DNA of 64,000 bases from Virgibacillus dokdonensis (GTDB taxonomy: Bacteria; Bacillota; Bacilli; Bacillales; Amphibacillaceae): the NCBI RefSeq assembly GCF_900166595.1, contig NZ_LT745763.1:1768814-1832813 (forward strand), in the 5' to 3' direction. A program made the position numbers and the translations under genes. The notes beneath the pieces are model-generated. The model was not told the DNA's origin. It saw only the letters and a list, made by a program, of their open reading frames with translations, and made no database searches. Shown in pieces: positions 1-10,086 of the stretch; position 1 is the first letter of the stretch; each line of letters opens with the position of its first letter.

Positions 1-51
1 GGTCATCGTCAGCCTTACACTAAATTAGTGATTGATAAAATCAACGCTTAG
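1..51 (+). CDS. rplU: 50S ribosomal protein L21, C-terminal end (partial)
   Basis: The first 16 codons of the window read GHRQPYTKLVIDKINA and then stop. This is the conserved carboxy end of bacterial ribosomal protein L21. The rest of the gene lies upstream of the window. It is followed after nine bases by the L27 protease gene and then rpmA, which is the standard Firmicutes rplU-prp-rpmA operon. L21 binds 23S rRNA in the large subunit. Identification rests on the tail sequence plus the context. Confidence 0.9.
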   Translation, partial: GHRQPYTKLVIDKINA

Positions 52-60
52 AGGTTACTT

Positions 61-390
61 ATGATACAAGTAATTGTTTTTCGTGAAGATGAACAAATAA
101 GAGCATTTGAACTTTCCGGACATGCTGAAAGCGGTCCTTATGGATATGATTTAGTGTGTGCAGGAGTGTCTGCAGTATCCGTTGGTTCTATAAACGCAGT
201 TCTGGCTTTATGTGAAGTGGATCTTGATATAAACCAAAGTGATAATGGCGGTTATCTTCATGTAACAATACCAGACTATATTTCTTCTGAAGAAATGCGT
301 CGAGTTCAATTATTATTTGAAGGTATGCTTGTATCACTTTCGTCCATAGAACAGGATTATGGACAATTTATTACTATTCAAGATAAATAA
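61..390 (+). CDS. prp: Ribosomal-processing cysteine protease Prp (YsxB)
   Basis: This 109-residue protein lies between L21 and L27, the invariant position of Prp in Firmicutes. Known family role: Prp removes the short amino-terminal extension of ribosomal protein L27, a step essential in Staphylococcus aureus. The catalytic pair is visible: His21 in SGHAESG and Cys33 in LVCAG, followed by the small-residue run GVSAVSVGS. The next gene encodes an L27 with exactly the extension that Prp cleaves, so enzyme and substrate are co-transcribed. It is separated from rplU by nine bases and from rpmA by 13, so it is clearly in the same operon. I expect a cytosolic homodimer. Confidence 0.93.
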   Translation: MIQVIVFREDEQIRAFELSGHAESGPYGYDLVCAGVSAVSVGSINAVLALCEVDLDINQSDNGGYLHVTIPDYISSEEMRRVQLLFEGMLVSLSSIEQDYGQFITIQDK

Positions 391-403
391 GGAGGTGTAT
401 CTT

Positions 404-694
404 ATGCTACGTCTAGATTTGCAGTTTTTCGCACAGAAAAAAGGTGCTGGTAGTACAAAAAACGGTCGTGATTCCGAATCCAAGCGGCTTGGTTCTAAAA
501 GTGCTGATGGCCAATTTGTAACAGGTGGATCTATTCTTTACCGTCAACGTGGAACGAAGGTTTATCCTGGTGAGAACGTTGGTCGCGGTGGAGATGATAC
601 ACTTTTTTCAAAAATCGATGGTGTTGTAAAGTTTGAACGTTACGGGCGTAATCGTAAAAAAGTAAGTGTATACCCTGTTGCTAAAGAAGCATAA
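404..694 (+). CDS. rpmA: 50S ribosomal protein L27
   Basis: The 96-residue protein starts at the ATG at 404, behind a GGAGGTG Shine-Dalgarno at 391. A longer in-frame opening from 359 overlaps prp and lacks a ribosome site. The amino end [14 protein letters not shown] carries the LxLQFF extension typical of Firmicutes, which Prp (encoded just upstream) removes to expose the mature A-x-KKG end that reaches toward the peptidyl transferase centre. The body has the conserved [12 protein letters not shown] and GDDTLF motifs. An intrinsic terminator follows, so this is the last gene of the rplU-prp-rpmA operon. Confidence 0.97.
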   Translation: MLRLDLQFFAQKKGAGSTKNGRDSESKRLGSKSADGQFVTGGSILYRQRGTKVYPGENVGRGGDDTLFSKIDGVVKFERYGRNRKKVSVYPVAKEA

Positions 695-697
695 TAC

Positions 698-730
698 AAA
701 ACTCCAGCCAATTCATTGGCTGGAGTTTTT
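698..730 (+). terminator. Intrinsic terminator of the rplU-prp-rpmA operon
   Basis: A 13-base-pair perfect stem (AAACTCCAGCCAA with its complement) and a four-base loop are followed by TTTTT. It lies immediately after rpmA and separates the ribosomal operon from spo0B. Confidence 0.92.
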
Positions 731-829
731 AACGTTTAATATTATTTTTTTCTATAGAAAAAAGGAACCAAAACAAAACGTGGAAAATGAAAGAACCCAC
801 AAGGATTGAAAAATGACTTAGGAGAATGA

Positions 830-858
830 ATGACCTTTTTTGCGTTTTCTGCTATACT
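830..858 (+). promoter_or_regulatory. Candidate sigma-A promoter for spo0B-obg
   Basis: ATGACC at 830-835 and TATACT at 853-858 are spaced by 17 bases, 25 bases before the chosen spo0B start. The -35 matches four of six consensus positions and the -10 five of six. It sits between the L27 terminator and spo0B. Confidence 0.5.
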
Positions 859-882
859 TTTGGACATGTGGGAGGATGTTAT

Positions 883-2716
<1,834 letters not shown>

Positions 2717-2767
2717 GAACATGTGCCAAACGAAAAAAGTATAAAGGTTAAAGATGTTCATTTCTAG

Positions 2768-2807
2768 CTACATTCGTAGAGGCTGGGTAAAAGCTTCTAG
2801 AATGTAG
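2768..2807 (+). terminator. Imperfect hairpin after obg, probable terminator
   Basis: CTACATTC-TAGAgGCT pairs with AGCtTCTA-GAATGTAG around the loop GGGTAAA, with one bulge and one mismatch. A weak T-rich tract (TTTCACTTTATTTTC) follows. It likely ends spo0B-obg transcription. Confidence 0.6.
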
Positions 2808-2865
2808 TTTCACTTTATTTTCAACAGAATCATTTTTATATTAGAAAATATAGGGGGATAACGTA

Positions 2866-3726
2866 GTGACAGCAACTATTGGCTATTTGGGACCAAAAGG
2901 TACGTTTACAAAACTAGCAGTGGACAAGACATTTAATGGCGAGGTAAAACATAGTTATTCTACAATACCAGCATGTATTGATGCAGTAAATAATGGGGAG
3001 ATTAATATCGGTGTTGTACCATTAGAAAATGCTATAGAAGGCACGGTTCAATTGACCGTTGATTATTTAGTACATCAAGTACGTTTGCCGATTATGGCAG
3101 AAATTGTTGTTCCTATACAGCAACATCTTTTGGTGCACACTAGTTTCACCGGAAAAATGGCTGATATAAAGGAAGTGCACTCTCATAGTCATGCTATTGC
3201 ACAATGTCATCAGTATATTCATCAACACTTACCAAATGCAACGCTTCATTTTACTTCATCTACAGGTAAAGCAGCAGAACTAATAAGTGAAAGAAAAGGA
3301 GAACCAGTAGCTGCAATTGGTAATCAATTAGCTGCTAATATATATCGACTCCATACAATACAGAAAAACATTCATGATTTTCCGAATAATCATACGAGGT
3401 TTATTGTGTTAAGTAAACAACAGGAATTGGTAAAAATAGCACATCCCGTTCAATCAGAGAAAACAACGCTATTAATTACACTCCCAAGCGATTTTGCAGG
3501 AGCATTACATCAAGTATTATCTGCTTTTGCATGGAGAAAAATGAATTTGTCTAAAATTGAATCTCGTCCCATGAAAACAGGGCTAGGTAATTATTTCTTT
3601 ATTATTGATGTTAATCAACCTTATGATGAAGTTCTCTTCCCAGGTGTAAAAGCAGAATTAGAAGCATTAGGCTGTCAAGTGACCGTTTTAGGGACATATC
3701 CAGTATATCAATTGGATCATTTATAA
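2866..3726 (+). CDS. pheA: Prephenate dehydratase
   Basis: PheA converts prephenate to phenylpyruvate in phenylalanine synthesis. The 286-residue protein starts at GTG 2866 behind AGGGGG. It has the periplasmic-binding-like catalytic domain (about 1-180), including GYLGPKGTFT at the amino end, PLENAIEGTV at about 52-61 and the catalytic TRF motif at 177-179. The regulatory ACT domain (about 200-280) contains GALHQVL and ESRP at 232-235, the residues linked to phenylalanine feedback in this family. It is a stand-alone enzyme without a chorismate mutase domain. In B. subtilis pheB precedes it; here it directly follows the obg hairpin. Confidence 0.97.
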   Translation: MTATIGYLGPKGTFTKLAVDKTFNGEVKHSYSTIPACIDAVNNGEINIGVVPLENAIEGTVQLTVDYLVHQVRLPIMAEIVVPIQQHLLVHTSFTGKMADIKEVHSHSHAIAQCHQYIHQHLPNATLHFTSSTGKAAELISERKGEPVAAIGNQLAANIYRLHTIQKNIHDFPNNHTRFIVLSKQQELVKIAHPVQSEKTTLLITLPSDFAGALHQVLSAFAWRKMNLSKIESRPMKTGLGNYFFIIDVNQPYDEVLFPGVKAELEALGCQVTVLGTYPVYQLDHL

Positions 3727-3868
3727 AATATAAGGAAAACTTTCTTTTCAACAACCAATCCACACCATTATGTAGAGATAATTCTATATTTAAATTTATC
3801 AACATTTAATCTTTCTTTGCATATGTTGATATAGAGTAATTAGCCCAGATATGACAGAGAGGAGTTTG

Positions 3869-4849
3869 ATGAATTTGAAAATACACATTGTACAAAAAGG
3901 TGATACGATGTGGGAGATAGCTCAACAATATGGTGTGGATTTTGAAGAATTAAAGCAATTAAATAGTCAAATTTCCAGTCCAGACATGATTATGCCTGGG
4001 ATGAAAATAAAAATTCCTGGAAATTCCAAATCAGTAAAACAAACACAAATGAAGGAAATGCAGCAACCTCTGAAAGAGCAACCATATAAAGAAATCCAGA
4101 AAAAGCCAACCCCTGTGATTAAGGAAGATGATAAGGAAAAACCTAAAATGGTGAAGCCGGAAATGCCGCCAATGCCGTCTATGCCACAAATGCCACCAAT
4201 GCAACAAATGCATACCCAACCAATGATGCAAATGCCAGTAATGGAACAAGAGTTTCAAAATTATACAACAATCAACTTTCCGCAAATGCCAGCACAACCA
4301 AAGCAAGAAGCAAAGCCTGTTAAAAAGGAAAAGCCAAAAGAGGAGCCAAAACAGGTGAAAGCACAACAGCAACCAATGCCTCAGCCAATGCCAATGATGC
4401 AACCACAAGTTCCGATGGCTCCACTATGCTGTTACGTTATGGATCCGTGCTATCCACAAATACCTTTTCAGACGGTAGGACCGATCCCTTGGGCTTGTCA
4501 TGGTATGGCGATGCCATCAATGCCAATGGCTTATGAGCACGGGCAACACGCTAGCATGATGGGAAGTCAAGGATATATGCCAACTATGGGAAATGAAATG
4601 ATGCCGCAAATGCAGGCGAATATGGGGGGAGGAGCTCAAGCGTCTTGGAACAGTCAAATGCAATGTGGGTCTCAGGGTATGTATCGCAACCAAGTGGGAG
4701 AAGAAAGTCCTGACCAACATACATCAGAAATGCATGTGCCGTTGTATCCCCCGTTTCAAAATAATATGAATCAAATGCCATTTCCGATGCCTCCTGGGTA
4801 TTATGAATCATCACAGAAAGAACAAAGGGAAGAGAAGGAAGATAAGTAA
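3869..4849 (+). CDS. safA: SafA-type spore coat morphogenetic protein with LysM domain
   Basis: The chosen start, ATG 3869, follows AGAGAGGAG closely; an in-frame ATG at 3851 has no ribosome site. The product has 326 residues. An amino-terminal LysM domain (about 2-49; HIVQKGDTMWEIAQQYGVD ... MIMPGMKIKIPG) anchors the protein at the spore cortex surface. The rest is low complexity and very rich in Met, Pro and Gln, with repeats such as MPPMPSMPQMPPMQQM, plus a cysteine-containing central patch (LCCYVMDPCYP). This is the organisation of B. subtilis SafA, which directs inner coat assembly. In B. subtilis safA is preceded by the nad operon; here nadE follows. Family identity is certain from LysM plus context; the tail is too variable for alignment by eye. 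Confidence 0.9.
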   Translation: MNLKIHIVQKGDTMWEIAQQYGVDFEELKQLNSQISSPDMIMPGMKIKIPGNSKSVKQTQMKEMQQPLKEQPYKEIQKKPTPVIKEDDKEKPKMVKPEMPPMPSMPQMPPMQQMHTQPMMQMPVMEQEFQNYTTINFPQMPAQPKQEAKPVKKEKPKEEPKQVKAQQQPMPQPMPMMQPQVPMAPLCCYVMDPCYPQIPFQTVGPIPWACHGMAMPSMPMAYEHGQHASMMGSQGYMPTMGNEMMPQMQANMGGGAQASWNSQMQCGSQGMYRNQVGEESPDQHTSEMHVPLYPPFQNNMNQMPFPMPPGYYESSQKEQREEKEDK

Positions 4850-4855
4850 TTGTTA

Positions 4856-4886
4856 AAAGGGGCGACATTTCCATCGTCTCTTTTTT
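4856..4886 (+). terminator. Intrinsic terminator after safA
   Basis: AAAGGGGCGA at 4856-4865 pairs over ten positions, two of them G-U, with TCGTCTCTTT at 4874-4883. A T tract runs to 4886. Confidence 0.8.
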
Positions 4887-4888
4887 AT

Positions 4889-4976
4889 ACTTTATAGGAG
4901 AGTATAAAAGTTTATATTATAAGAAAAACGATAGCTTTCCGCCAAAAAAAGTGACGACAAGCTAAGTTTTTCTAAT
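4889..4976. repeat. Palindromic intergenic repeat, copy A
   Basis: This is one of at least six related copies in the window. It runs from ACTTTATAGGAGAGTATAAA through AAGAAAAACGATAGCTTTC to AAGCTAAGTTTTTCTAAT. The inner part can fold: AGAAAAAC with GTTTTTCT, and AGCTT with AAGCT. It begins three bases after the safA terminator. Related copies are at 30952, 32141, 32326, 45506 and 56989. I do not recognise it as a named element. Confidence 0.75.
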
Positions 4977-5488
4977 ATTTATTTGTTTTGTTTTTGTAAA
5001 CACGATTACTGTCATATTCATACTAGCTGATTTTTTTCGGAGATAGCGGAGTGGTCAGTATCTCTAGAGTTTGCATATACTCAAACAAAGAAAAAAGCAA
5101 GTCAGCAATTGATAGCGCGGTAGCTGAGAGATTTTCCATTGCCGTGAATTGGGAGTTTGAAGTCTATATAGCGTCAGTGGTACCGTTAAGCAAGCGGAGA
5201 AAAAACACAGAGACTCGAAAATAATTGCAATGTTTCGCTGTCTGTAGTTTCCTTGTCCTGTGGAAACGTAGTGGGAAAACCTCGCAGAAAAGAGCGAACT
5301 TCTTTTTTTCGAAGAGGCCTTAGCGCTAGCGTATGGAAAGCGTTGCGTTTTTTCGCAGTGGTAACTAGCCACATTTCGCTTACATGTAATGTTGTATTAA
5401 AAGCCAATCAATAACAGTGTACATAAATAGAGTACGGGAAATATTGGGTTATAGCTAGGTCGATAAAAACTTTGTGAATTCCTATAGT
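4977..5488. other. Non-coding region between safA and nadE
   Basis: No protein on either strand shows recognisable features here. The stretch includes a slightly GC-richer piece around 5260-5345 (repeated AAAACCTCGCAGAAAAGAG, CTTCTTTTTTTCGAAGAGG hairpin) and, at about 5346-5397, a segment that resembles one at about 51999-52053. It may be a patchwork of small dispersed repeats. Confidence 0.5.
5346..5397 (+). repeat. Short imperfect repeat shared with 51999-52053
   Basis: The segment around TTTTTTCGCAGTGGTAACT and CGCTTACATGTAATGTTGTA aligns with TTTTTTCGTATGTAACT and CACTTGCATGTAATACTTTA near 52 kb, with two small gaps. Agreement over about 45 bases is roughly three quarters by eye. Both lie in long non-coding regions. 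Confidence 0.45.
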
Positions 5489-5518
5489 GTGAAAAATTCA
5501 TATTAATGGTATTATAAT
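5489..5518 (+). promoter_or_regulatory. Candidate promoter upstream of nadE
   Basis: GTGAAA at 5489-5494 and a perfect TATAAT at 5513-5518 are spaced by 18 bases. The -35 matches four of six positions. It lies about 200 bases before nadE. Confidence 0.4.
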
Positions 5519-5721
5519 TAAAGTAAGTTTCCATTTACAGTAGATTTTCCTATGTAGCATTACGTTTAACGTGATTGTAAGAGCTTGAATACATGCTATA
5601 AAGGAATTGTATTTTGTGAAAAGTAAAACATACTTATGAATGAAATGTCTAATTAGTTAAGAAGAAAAAGGAAACAGACAACCAGTTTTATGGTTGCTAA
5701 TATAAATAAGGAGGGCTTAAG

Positions 5722-6465
5722 TTGAAAAAAGAAGTAGACGAAATTGTAAGTTGGTTACAATTTCAAGTGGAAAAAACAGGCGTTAAGGGATTAGCTGTAG
5801 GTGTTAGTGGAGGTATTGATTCTGCTGTTGTGGCAGCATTAATTAAAAAAGCTTGTCCAGATAATTCTATAGGAGTAATTATGCCAATCCATTCAGGTAA
5901 TTCTTCTGTAAAAGATGCGAAATCTGTAGTGGAGAAAATAGATATAGATCATGTAACAATTGATTTAGCTAAAATGAGAGATAATATGTATAACTCTATT
6001 CACTCAGAACTACAAGCAAATCAAATGTATAATACAAATAATGAAAAACTGGCGAAAGCCAATTTAAGTGCAAGAATACGGATGAGTACGCTATATACGA
6101 TAGCAACTAATCATAATTATCTCGTTGTCGGCACAGATAATGCTGCGGAATGGTATACAGGTTATTTCACAAAGTATGGAGACGGCGGAGTGGATATTCT
6201 TCCTATTGTTGAATTTACAAAAGGAGAAGTGAAGGAATTAGCAGCTTATTTAGGGATTCCTGATGCTGTTGTAAACAAACAGCCTAGTGCAGATTTGTGG
6301 AAAGGACAGAGTGACGAAGAAGAAATGGGCATTCGTTATGCCGTGATCGACGCATATCTCAAAGGTGAAGATATTCCTCAAGCAGACCGTAAAAAAATTG
6401 AAACCATGCACAAAAGAACGGCACATAAGCGTGAAAGTTTACCCTTTTTTTCTCGAAAAAAATAG
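5722..6465 (+). CDS. nadE: NAD+ synthase, ammonia-dependent
   Basis: NadE amidates nicotinic acid adenine dinucleotide to NAD+ using ATP and ammonia. Translation starts at TTG 5722 behind an AGGAGGG site. The 247-residue protein has the N-type ATP pyrophosphatase loop SGGIDS at 29-34, KANLSARIRM at about 112-121, GTDN at 137-140 and KYGDGG at 151-156, all conserved in the family. There is no glutaminase domain, so it depends on free ammonia. It is shorter than B. subtilis NadE (272 residues) and sits where B. subtilis has the nadB-nadC-nadA cluster beside safA. A terminator that overlaps the next gene's ribosome site ends it. Confidence 0.95.
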   Translation: MKKEVDEIVSWLQFQVEKTGVKGLAVGVSGGIDSAVVAALIKKACPDNSIGVIMPIHSGNSSVKDAKSVVEKIDIDHVTIDLAKMRDNMYNSIHSELQANQMYNTNNEKLAKANLSARIRMSTLYTIATNHNYLVVGTDNAAEWYTGYFTKYGDGGVDILPIVEFTKGEVKELAAYLGIPDAVVNKQPSADLWKGQSDEEEMGIRYAVIDAYLKGEDIPQADRKKIETMHKRTAHKRESLPFFSRKK

Positions 6466-6490
6466 ACTTTACCTATTATTAACTGTGTAA

Positions 6491-6534
6491 AAACACCTTC
6501 ATGAACCAAACTATTGGTAAGGAGGTGTTTTTTT
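6491..6534 (+). terminator. Terminator hairpin that also holds the coxA Shine-Dalgarno
   Basis: AAACACCTTC at 6491-6500 pairs with GGAGGTGTTT at 6521-6530, with a single G-U pair, and a T tract runs to 6534, directly before the ATG at 6535. The 3' arm is the GGAGGTG ribosome site of the next gene. The hairpin is therefore a nadE terminator and, in any read-through RNA, would mask the start of the lipoprotein gene. Confidence 0.8.
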
Positions 6535-7092
6535 ATGCGGTTTAAAATAAATATTATACTACTCAGTTTGGCTTTTATTGTGCTAGGTTGTACGAATGAA
6601 GAAGCCGAATATGATTATCAACACCATGAAAAAGACAATACGCAGCCTATTCATTATGAAACAGATAAGGAGAGGAAAGATCGTTTAAATATTCGAGAAG
6701 AGACAGTTGGAGAAAAAGGTGGCTATCCACAAAGTAAGCAAGACAATATAAATCGATCGGATTTTAAAAGTGGTTATGCTGATCCTTTTACCAATGAAGA
6801 ATCAAAATTAATCGCAGAAGCATTACGAGATCATAAACAAATTAGTCAAGCTCAAGTCGCTTCTACAGCTGACCGTATTTTAATAGGAGTAAAGTTAAAT
6901 GCGCATGTGACAGATGATGTTGGGGAAGACATTAAAAAAGAAGTAAAACAATTACTACCTCAAGCAAATAAAGAAATCATTATTTATACAGACGATGCGC
7001 ATTGGGAGAAAATGAAAAATTTAGAAGCAAGGATAGAAGCAAAGGATAATGGTAAAAAAATGGAAGAGTTTATTAACCAATTTGTAAAGTGA
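6535..7092 (+). CDS. coxA: YhcN/YlaJ-family sporulation lipoprotein (CoxA-like)
   Basis: The protein has 185 residues from ATG 6535, preceded by GGAGGTG. The first 19 residues form a lipoprotein signal with the lipobox VLGC, so the mature protein starts with lipid-modified Cys19. A charged linker follows, then a YhcN/YlaJ domain (about 90-185; DRILIGVKLNAHVTDD and IIIYTDDAHWEKM). In B. subtilis the gene next to safA is coxA (yrbB), a spore cortex protein of this family, so position and domain agree. Its exact role in the spore is not well defined. Upstream nadE may be separately transcribed because of the hairpin over the start. Confidence 0.85.
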   Translation: MRFKINIILLSLAFIVLGCTNEEAEYDYQHHEKDNTQPIHYETDKERKDRLNIREETVGEKGGYPQSKQDNINRSDFKSGYADPFTNEESKLIAEALRDHKQISQAQVASTADRILIGVKLNAHVTDDVGEDIKKEVKQLLPQANKEIIIYTDDAHWEKMKNLEARIEAKDNGKKMEEFINQFVK

Positions 7093-7100
7093 GAAAAAGA

Positions 7101-7132
7101 AGTGGAAGGTGATTTTTACTTCCGCTTCCACT
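7101..7132 (+). terminator. Hairpin after the CoxA-like gene
   Basis: AGTGGAAG at 7101-7108 pairs with CTTCCACT at 7125-7132 over eight bases. No T tract follows, so terminator function is uncertain. It is the only structure seen in the 316-base gap before yebC. Confidence 0.4.
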
Positions 7133-7408
7133 CGATTGGAAACGAAGTTGCGGGTTCTCTCCTCATTCCCAACGAATAGAAAAAGCCACAACCTTATTAT
7201 TTTAATCTAAGTTAAATCTGTTAGAATGAAGAGGAGATGTACATAGCGAGAGAGCATTTTATTTCTGTTTCACTGTTAATTTCGTGAGCAGTACATACTA
7301 CCTCAAAGGCTTATAAATTGGAGTAAGTGGTATTATGGGTATCTCTTTAAGAATTGGCTTATTTTTGATATAGTAAGAAAGGAAATTTCTAGAGAGGAGA
7401 ATGTCCTC

Positions 7409-8140
7409 ATGGCTGGTCATTCTAAATGGAAAAATATACAACGAAGAAAAAACGCGCAAGATGCAAAAAAAGGAAAAATCTTCATGCGGCATGCCAAAGA
7501 TATATATACGGCTGCTAAGCAAGGTGGTGGTGATATGGCGTTAAACCCGAGTCTACGCCTTGCTGTTGATAAAGCAAAAGCTGATAATATGCCAAACGAT
7601 AATATAGATCGTGCAATCAAAAAAGCAACCGGGTCATTAGACGGTGCCAATTTTGAAGAGTTAACATATGAAGGGTATGGTCCGGGAGGAGTAGCTGTCA
7701 TTGTGCATGTTCTAACAGACAATAAAAACAGAACGGCAGCAGACATACGCCATGCATTCAAAAAAAACAATGGTAACCTAGGTGAAAATGGCAGCGTGTC
7801 GTTTATGTTTGACCGTAAAGGTTACATTGTTATTATCGATGAACAAGGTGAAATAGATGAAGACGAATTAACATTAGAAGCCTTGGAAGCTGGGGCTGAG
7901 GATATACAAGTAGAGGAAGGTACGTTTGAAGTATTTACAGATCCAGAAAATTTTCCAGAAGTTGTCAATTGCTTGGTGGAATCTGGTTACGCTATTGCTG
8001 ATTCAGAAATAACACTTATCCCGCAAACAACTACTACTTTATCAGAAGAAGCCGCTACGCAAATGATGAATTTAATTGAAACATTAGAAGAAAACGAAGA
8101 TGTACAAGATATTCATCATAATTTGGAAGTAACGGAATAA
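7409..8140 (+). CDS. yebC: YebC/PmpR-family translation or transcription factor
   Basis: The 243-residue protein begins [21 protein letters not shown], the hallmark of the TACO1/YebC family, and continues with the three-domain architecture at normal length ([16 protein letters not shown] and acidic [15 protein letters not shown]). Family members were first described as DNA-binding regulators; bacterial and mitochondrial members have more recently been tied to translation, including of proline-rich sequences. The strongly proline-rich SafA is encoded nearby, but a link is speculation. Start ATG has GAGAGGAG. In B. subtilis bofC and csbX lie between this gene and ruvA; they are missing here. 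Confidence 0.93.
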   Translation: MAGHSKWKNIQRRKNAQDAKKGKIFMRHAKDIYTAAKQGGGDMALNPSLRLAVDKAKADNMPNDNIDRAIKKATGSLDGANFEELTYEGYGPGGVAVIVHVLTDNKNRTAADIRHAFKKNNGNLGENGSVSFMFDRKGYIVIIDEQGEIDEDELTLEALEAGAEDIQVEEGTFEVFTDPENFPEVVNCLVESGYAIADSEITLIPQTTTTLSEEAATQMMNLIETLEENEDVQDIHHNLEVTE

Positions 8141-8161
8141 TCGCTGTACACACTTTGACGT

Positions 8162-8198
8162 TAAACTTCTATTTCTTCAAGCTAGAAATAGAAGTTTA
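8162..8198 (+). terminator. Hairpin terminator after yebC
   Basis: A 15-base perfect stem (TAAACTTCTATTTCT with AGAAATAGAAGTTTA) and a seven-base loop separate yebC from ruvA. The following sequence TTCATTTCC is only moderately T-rich. Confidence 0.75.
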
Positions 8199-8253
8199 TT
8201 CATTTCCATCAACTTATGATAGAATGAATGGATAAGGTAAAAGGAGTAGAGAA

Positions 8254-8853
8254 ATGATTGCATATATACAAGGGAAGCTTACATATATACACGAAGAAGC
8301 GATTATTGTTGATGTACAGGGGGTTGGTTATGAAATTATTTGTGCCAATCCATTTGCTTTTCAAGATTTAGAAAATAAAGATATAAAAGTATATACATAT
8401 CATCATGTTCGCGAGGATGCACAACTGTTATATGGCTTTAAGAACCTCGATGAAAAATATTTGTTTACAAAGCTTATATCTGTCTCAGGCATCGGCCCTA
8501 AAGGTGCGATCGCTATTATGGGGTCTGTTCATGTAGGAGAATTTGCTGCAGCAATTGAACGAGAAGATGAAGCTTTTTTAACTCATTTTCCAGGTATCGG
8601 GAAAAAGACAGCAAGGCAAATCATTCTTGATTTAAAAGGAAAATTAACTATTTCAACTACTGTAAATGAAGGACAGCAGAAAATAGATGAGCCATTTGAT
8701 AATACAGCTGTTCAAGATGCTAAAGAAGCGTTAAAAGCTTTAGGCTACTCAGAAAATGAAATAAAAGCTACTTTATCTAAATTATCACATACAGGGTCTG
8801 AAACAACGGATATGTTAGTTCGTAAAGCATTAGCATTACTTATGAAAAATTAA
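8254..8853 (+). CDS. ruvA: Holliday junction DNA helicase subunit RuvA
   Basis: RuvA binds four-way DNA junctions as a tetramer and loads the RuvB motor. The 199-residue protein has the amino-terminal OB fold (about 1-62), paired helix-hairpin-helix motifs (LISVSGIGPKGAIAIM and HFPGIGKKTARQIIL) and the carboxy-terminal RuvB-contact domain (DAKEALKALGYSENEI). Length matches the family. RuvB follows after 18 bases, so they are co-transcribed as in most bacteria. Start ATG is preceded by AAAGGAG. Confidence 0.98.
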   Translation: MIAYIQGKLTYIHEEAIIVDVQGVGYEIICANPFAFQDLENKDIKVYTYHHVREDAQLLYGFKNLDEKYLFTKLISVSGIGPKGAIAIMGSVHVGEFAAAIEREDEAFLTHFPGIGKKTARQIILDLKGKLTISTTVNEGQQKIDEPFDNTAVQDAKEALKALGYSENEIKATLSKLSHTGSETTDMLVRKALALLMKN

Positions 8854-8871
8854 GAGAGGAGGAGCAGGTTA

Positions 8872-9885
8872 ATGGAAGATCGTATGGTCACTGGTGAACT
8901 GCAAGAAGAGGATGCAACTGTTGAATTAAGTTTGCGCCCGACGATGTTGTCACAATATATTGGACAGCATAAGGTGAAAGAAAACCTACGCATCTTTATT
9001 CAGGCTGCTAAAATGCGTGAGGAGCCTTTAGATCACGTTCTTTTATATGGTCCTCCAGGGCTTGGTAAAACAACGTTAGCAGCTATTATTGCCAATGAAA
9101 TGGGTGTTCAATTTCGATCTACATCAGGCCCTGCTATTGAGCGAGCAGGTGACTTGGCAGCGATTCTTTCCTCTTTAGAAGCAGGTGATGTATTATTTAT
9201 TGATGAAATCCACAGGTTGCCTAGAACCGTTGAAGAAGTTCTTTATCCTGCTATGGAAGATTTTTTTCTTGACATTGTGATCGGTTCAGGACCAAGTGCA
9301 AGATCTGTCAGAATAGATTTACCACCGTTTACATTAGTCGGGGCAACAACAAGAGCTGGTTTGTTATCTGCTCCGTTGCGTGATCGATTCGGGGTGTTGA
9401 GCAGGCTCGATTTTTATGATCCAGAAGATTTATGTATGATTATTGAACGTACTGCCGACATTTTTAATACAAGTATTACAAAAGAGGCAGCTTTGGAGGT
9501 TGCTGAACGATCTAGAGGTACGCCAAGAATTGCGAACCGTCTGTTAAAACGAATTCGTGATATTTCCCAAGTAAAAGGAGAACAGAAAATTAGTTTATCT
9601 ACTACTGGTCAAGCATTAGAAATGCTACAGGTAGATAAACAAGGTTTAGATCATATCGATCATAAACTATTAAAGGGAATGATGAATCATTTTCAAGGTG
9701 GTCCTGTTGGCTTAGATACCATCGCAGCTACAATAGGTGAAGAACCGCAAACAATTGAAGATGTATATGAGCCGTTTTTATTACAGATTGGGTTTATTCA
9801 GCGAACACCACGGGGAAGAATAGTAACGCAAGAGGCTTATGAACACTTTGGATGGAAGGATAGAGCGGATAATGAACCTCGGTAA
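8872..9885 (+). CDS. ruvB: Holliday junction branch migration ATPase RuvB
   Basis: RuvB is the hexameric AAA+ motor of branch migration. The 337-residue protein shows Walker A GPPGLGKT at 60-67, Walker B FIDEIH with DEIH at 111-114, sensor GATTRAG, an arginine-finger region (PLRDRFG), and the carboxy-terminal winged helix ([10 protein letters not shown] to the end, RTPRGRIVT). The ribosome site is GAGAGGAGGAG. Its last 14 bases overlap the next small membrane-protein gene in a different frame, suggesting translational coupling. Confidence 0.98.
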   Translation: MEDRMVTGELQEEDATVELSLRPTMLSQYIGQHKVKENLRIFIQAAKMREEPLDHVLLYGPPGLGKTTLAAIIANEMGVQFRSTSGPAIERAGDLAAILSSLEAGDVLFIDEIHRLPRTVEEVLYPAMEDFFLDIVIGSGPSARSVRIDLPPFTLVGATTRAGLLSAPLRDRFGVLSRLDFYDPEDLCMIIERTADIFNTSITKEAALEVAERSRGTPRIANRLLKRIRDISQVKGEQKISLSTTGQALEMLQVDKQGLDHIDHKLLKGMMNHFQGGPVGLDTIAATIGEEPQTIEDVYEPFLLQIGFIQRTPRGRIVTQEAYEHFGWKDRADNEPR

Positions 9886-10069
9886 AGTCTTTATTGTACT
9901 AGGAATTATCTTCTTGCTAATGGGAGTTATTTGGAATTTCATCGGTAAGTTACCAGGGGATATCACGTGGAAAAAAGGAAATGTGATTTTTCATTTTCCT
10001 ATTGTTACATCTATTGTGGTTAGCTTAATTCTAACATTGTTGTTTTATATTTTTGGCAAGTTTCGATAA
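9872..10069 (+). CDS. DUF2905-family small membrane protein
   Basis: The 65-residue product starts at ATG 9872, inside the end of ruvB, and has two predicted membrane helices (about 4-26 and 42-61) separated by [19 protein letters not shown]. The GDI ... F-FP pattern is typical of the DUF2905 family, often found between ruvB and queA in Firmicutes. Function is unknown. The overlap with ruvB and the 17-base gap to queA place it inside the ruvA-ruvB-queA operon. An upstream in-frame ATG at 9839 would extend further into ruvB and looks less likely. Confidence 0.85.
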   Translation: MNLGKVFIVLGIIFLLMGVIWNFIGKLPGDITWKKGNVIFHFPIVTSIVVSLILTLLFYIFGKFR

Positions 10070-10086
10070 AAGTAAGGAGTTTCATC

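Noticed and set aside
4031..4408. Minus-strand frame rich in His, Leu and Trp opposite safA
   Set aside because: The composition is just the complement of the Met-Pro-Gln repeats of SafA.
4889..4976. Interpretation of the palindromic repeats as a CRISPR array
   Set aside because: The copies are scattered, differ in length and do not alternate with regular spacers; no cas genes are present.
5064..5407. Minus-strand frames between safA and nadE
   Set aside because: Overlapping frames with no ribosome site or conserved motif, in a region that looks like small repeats.
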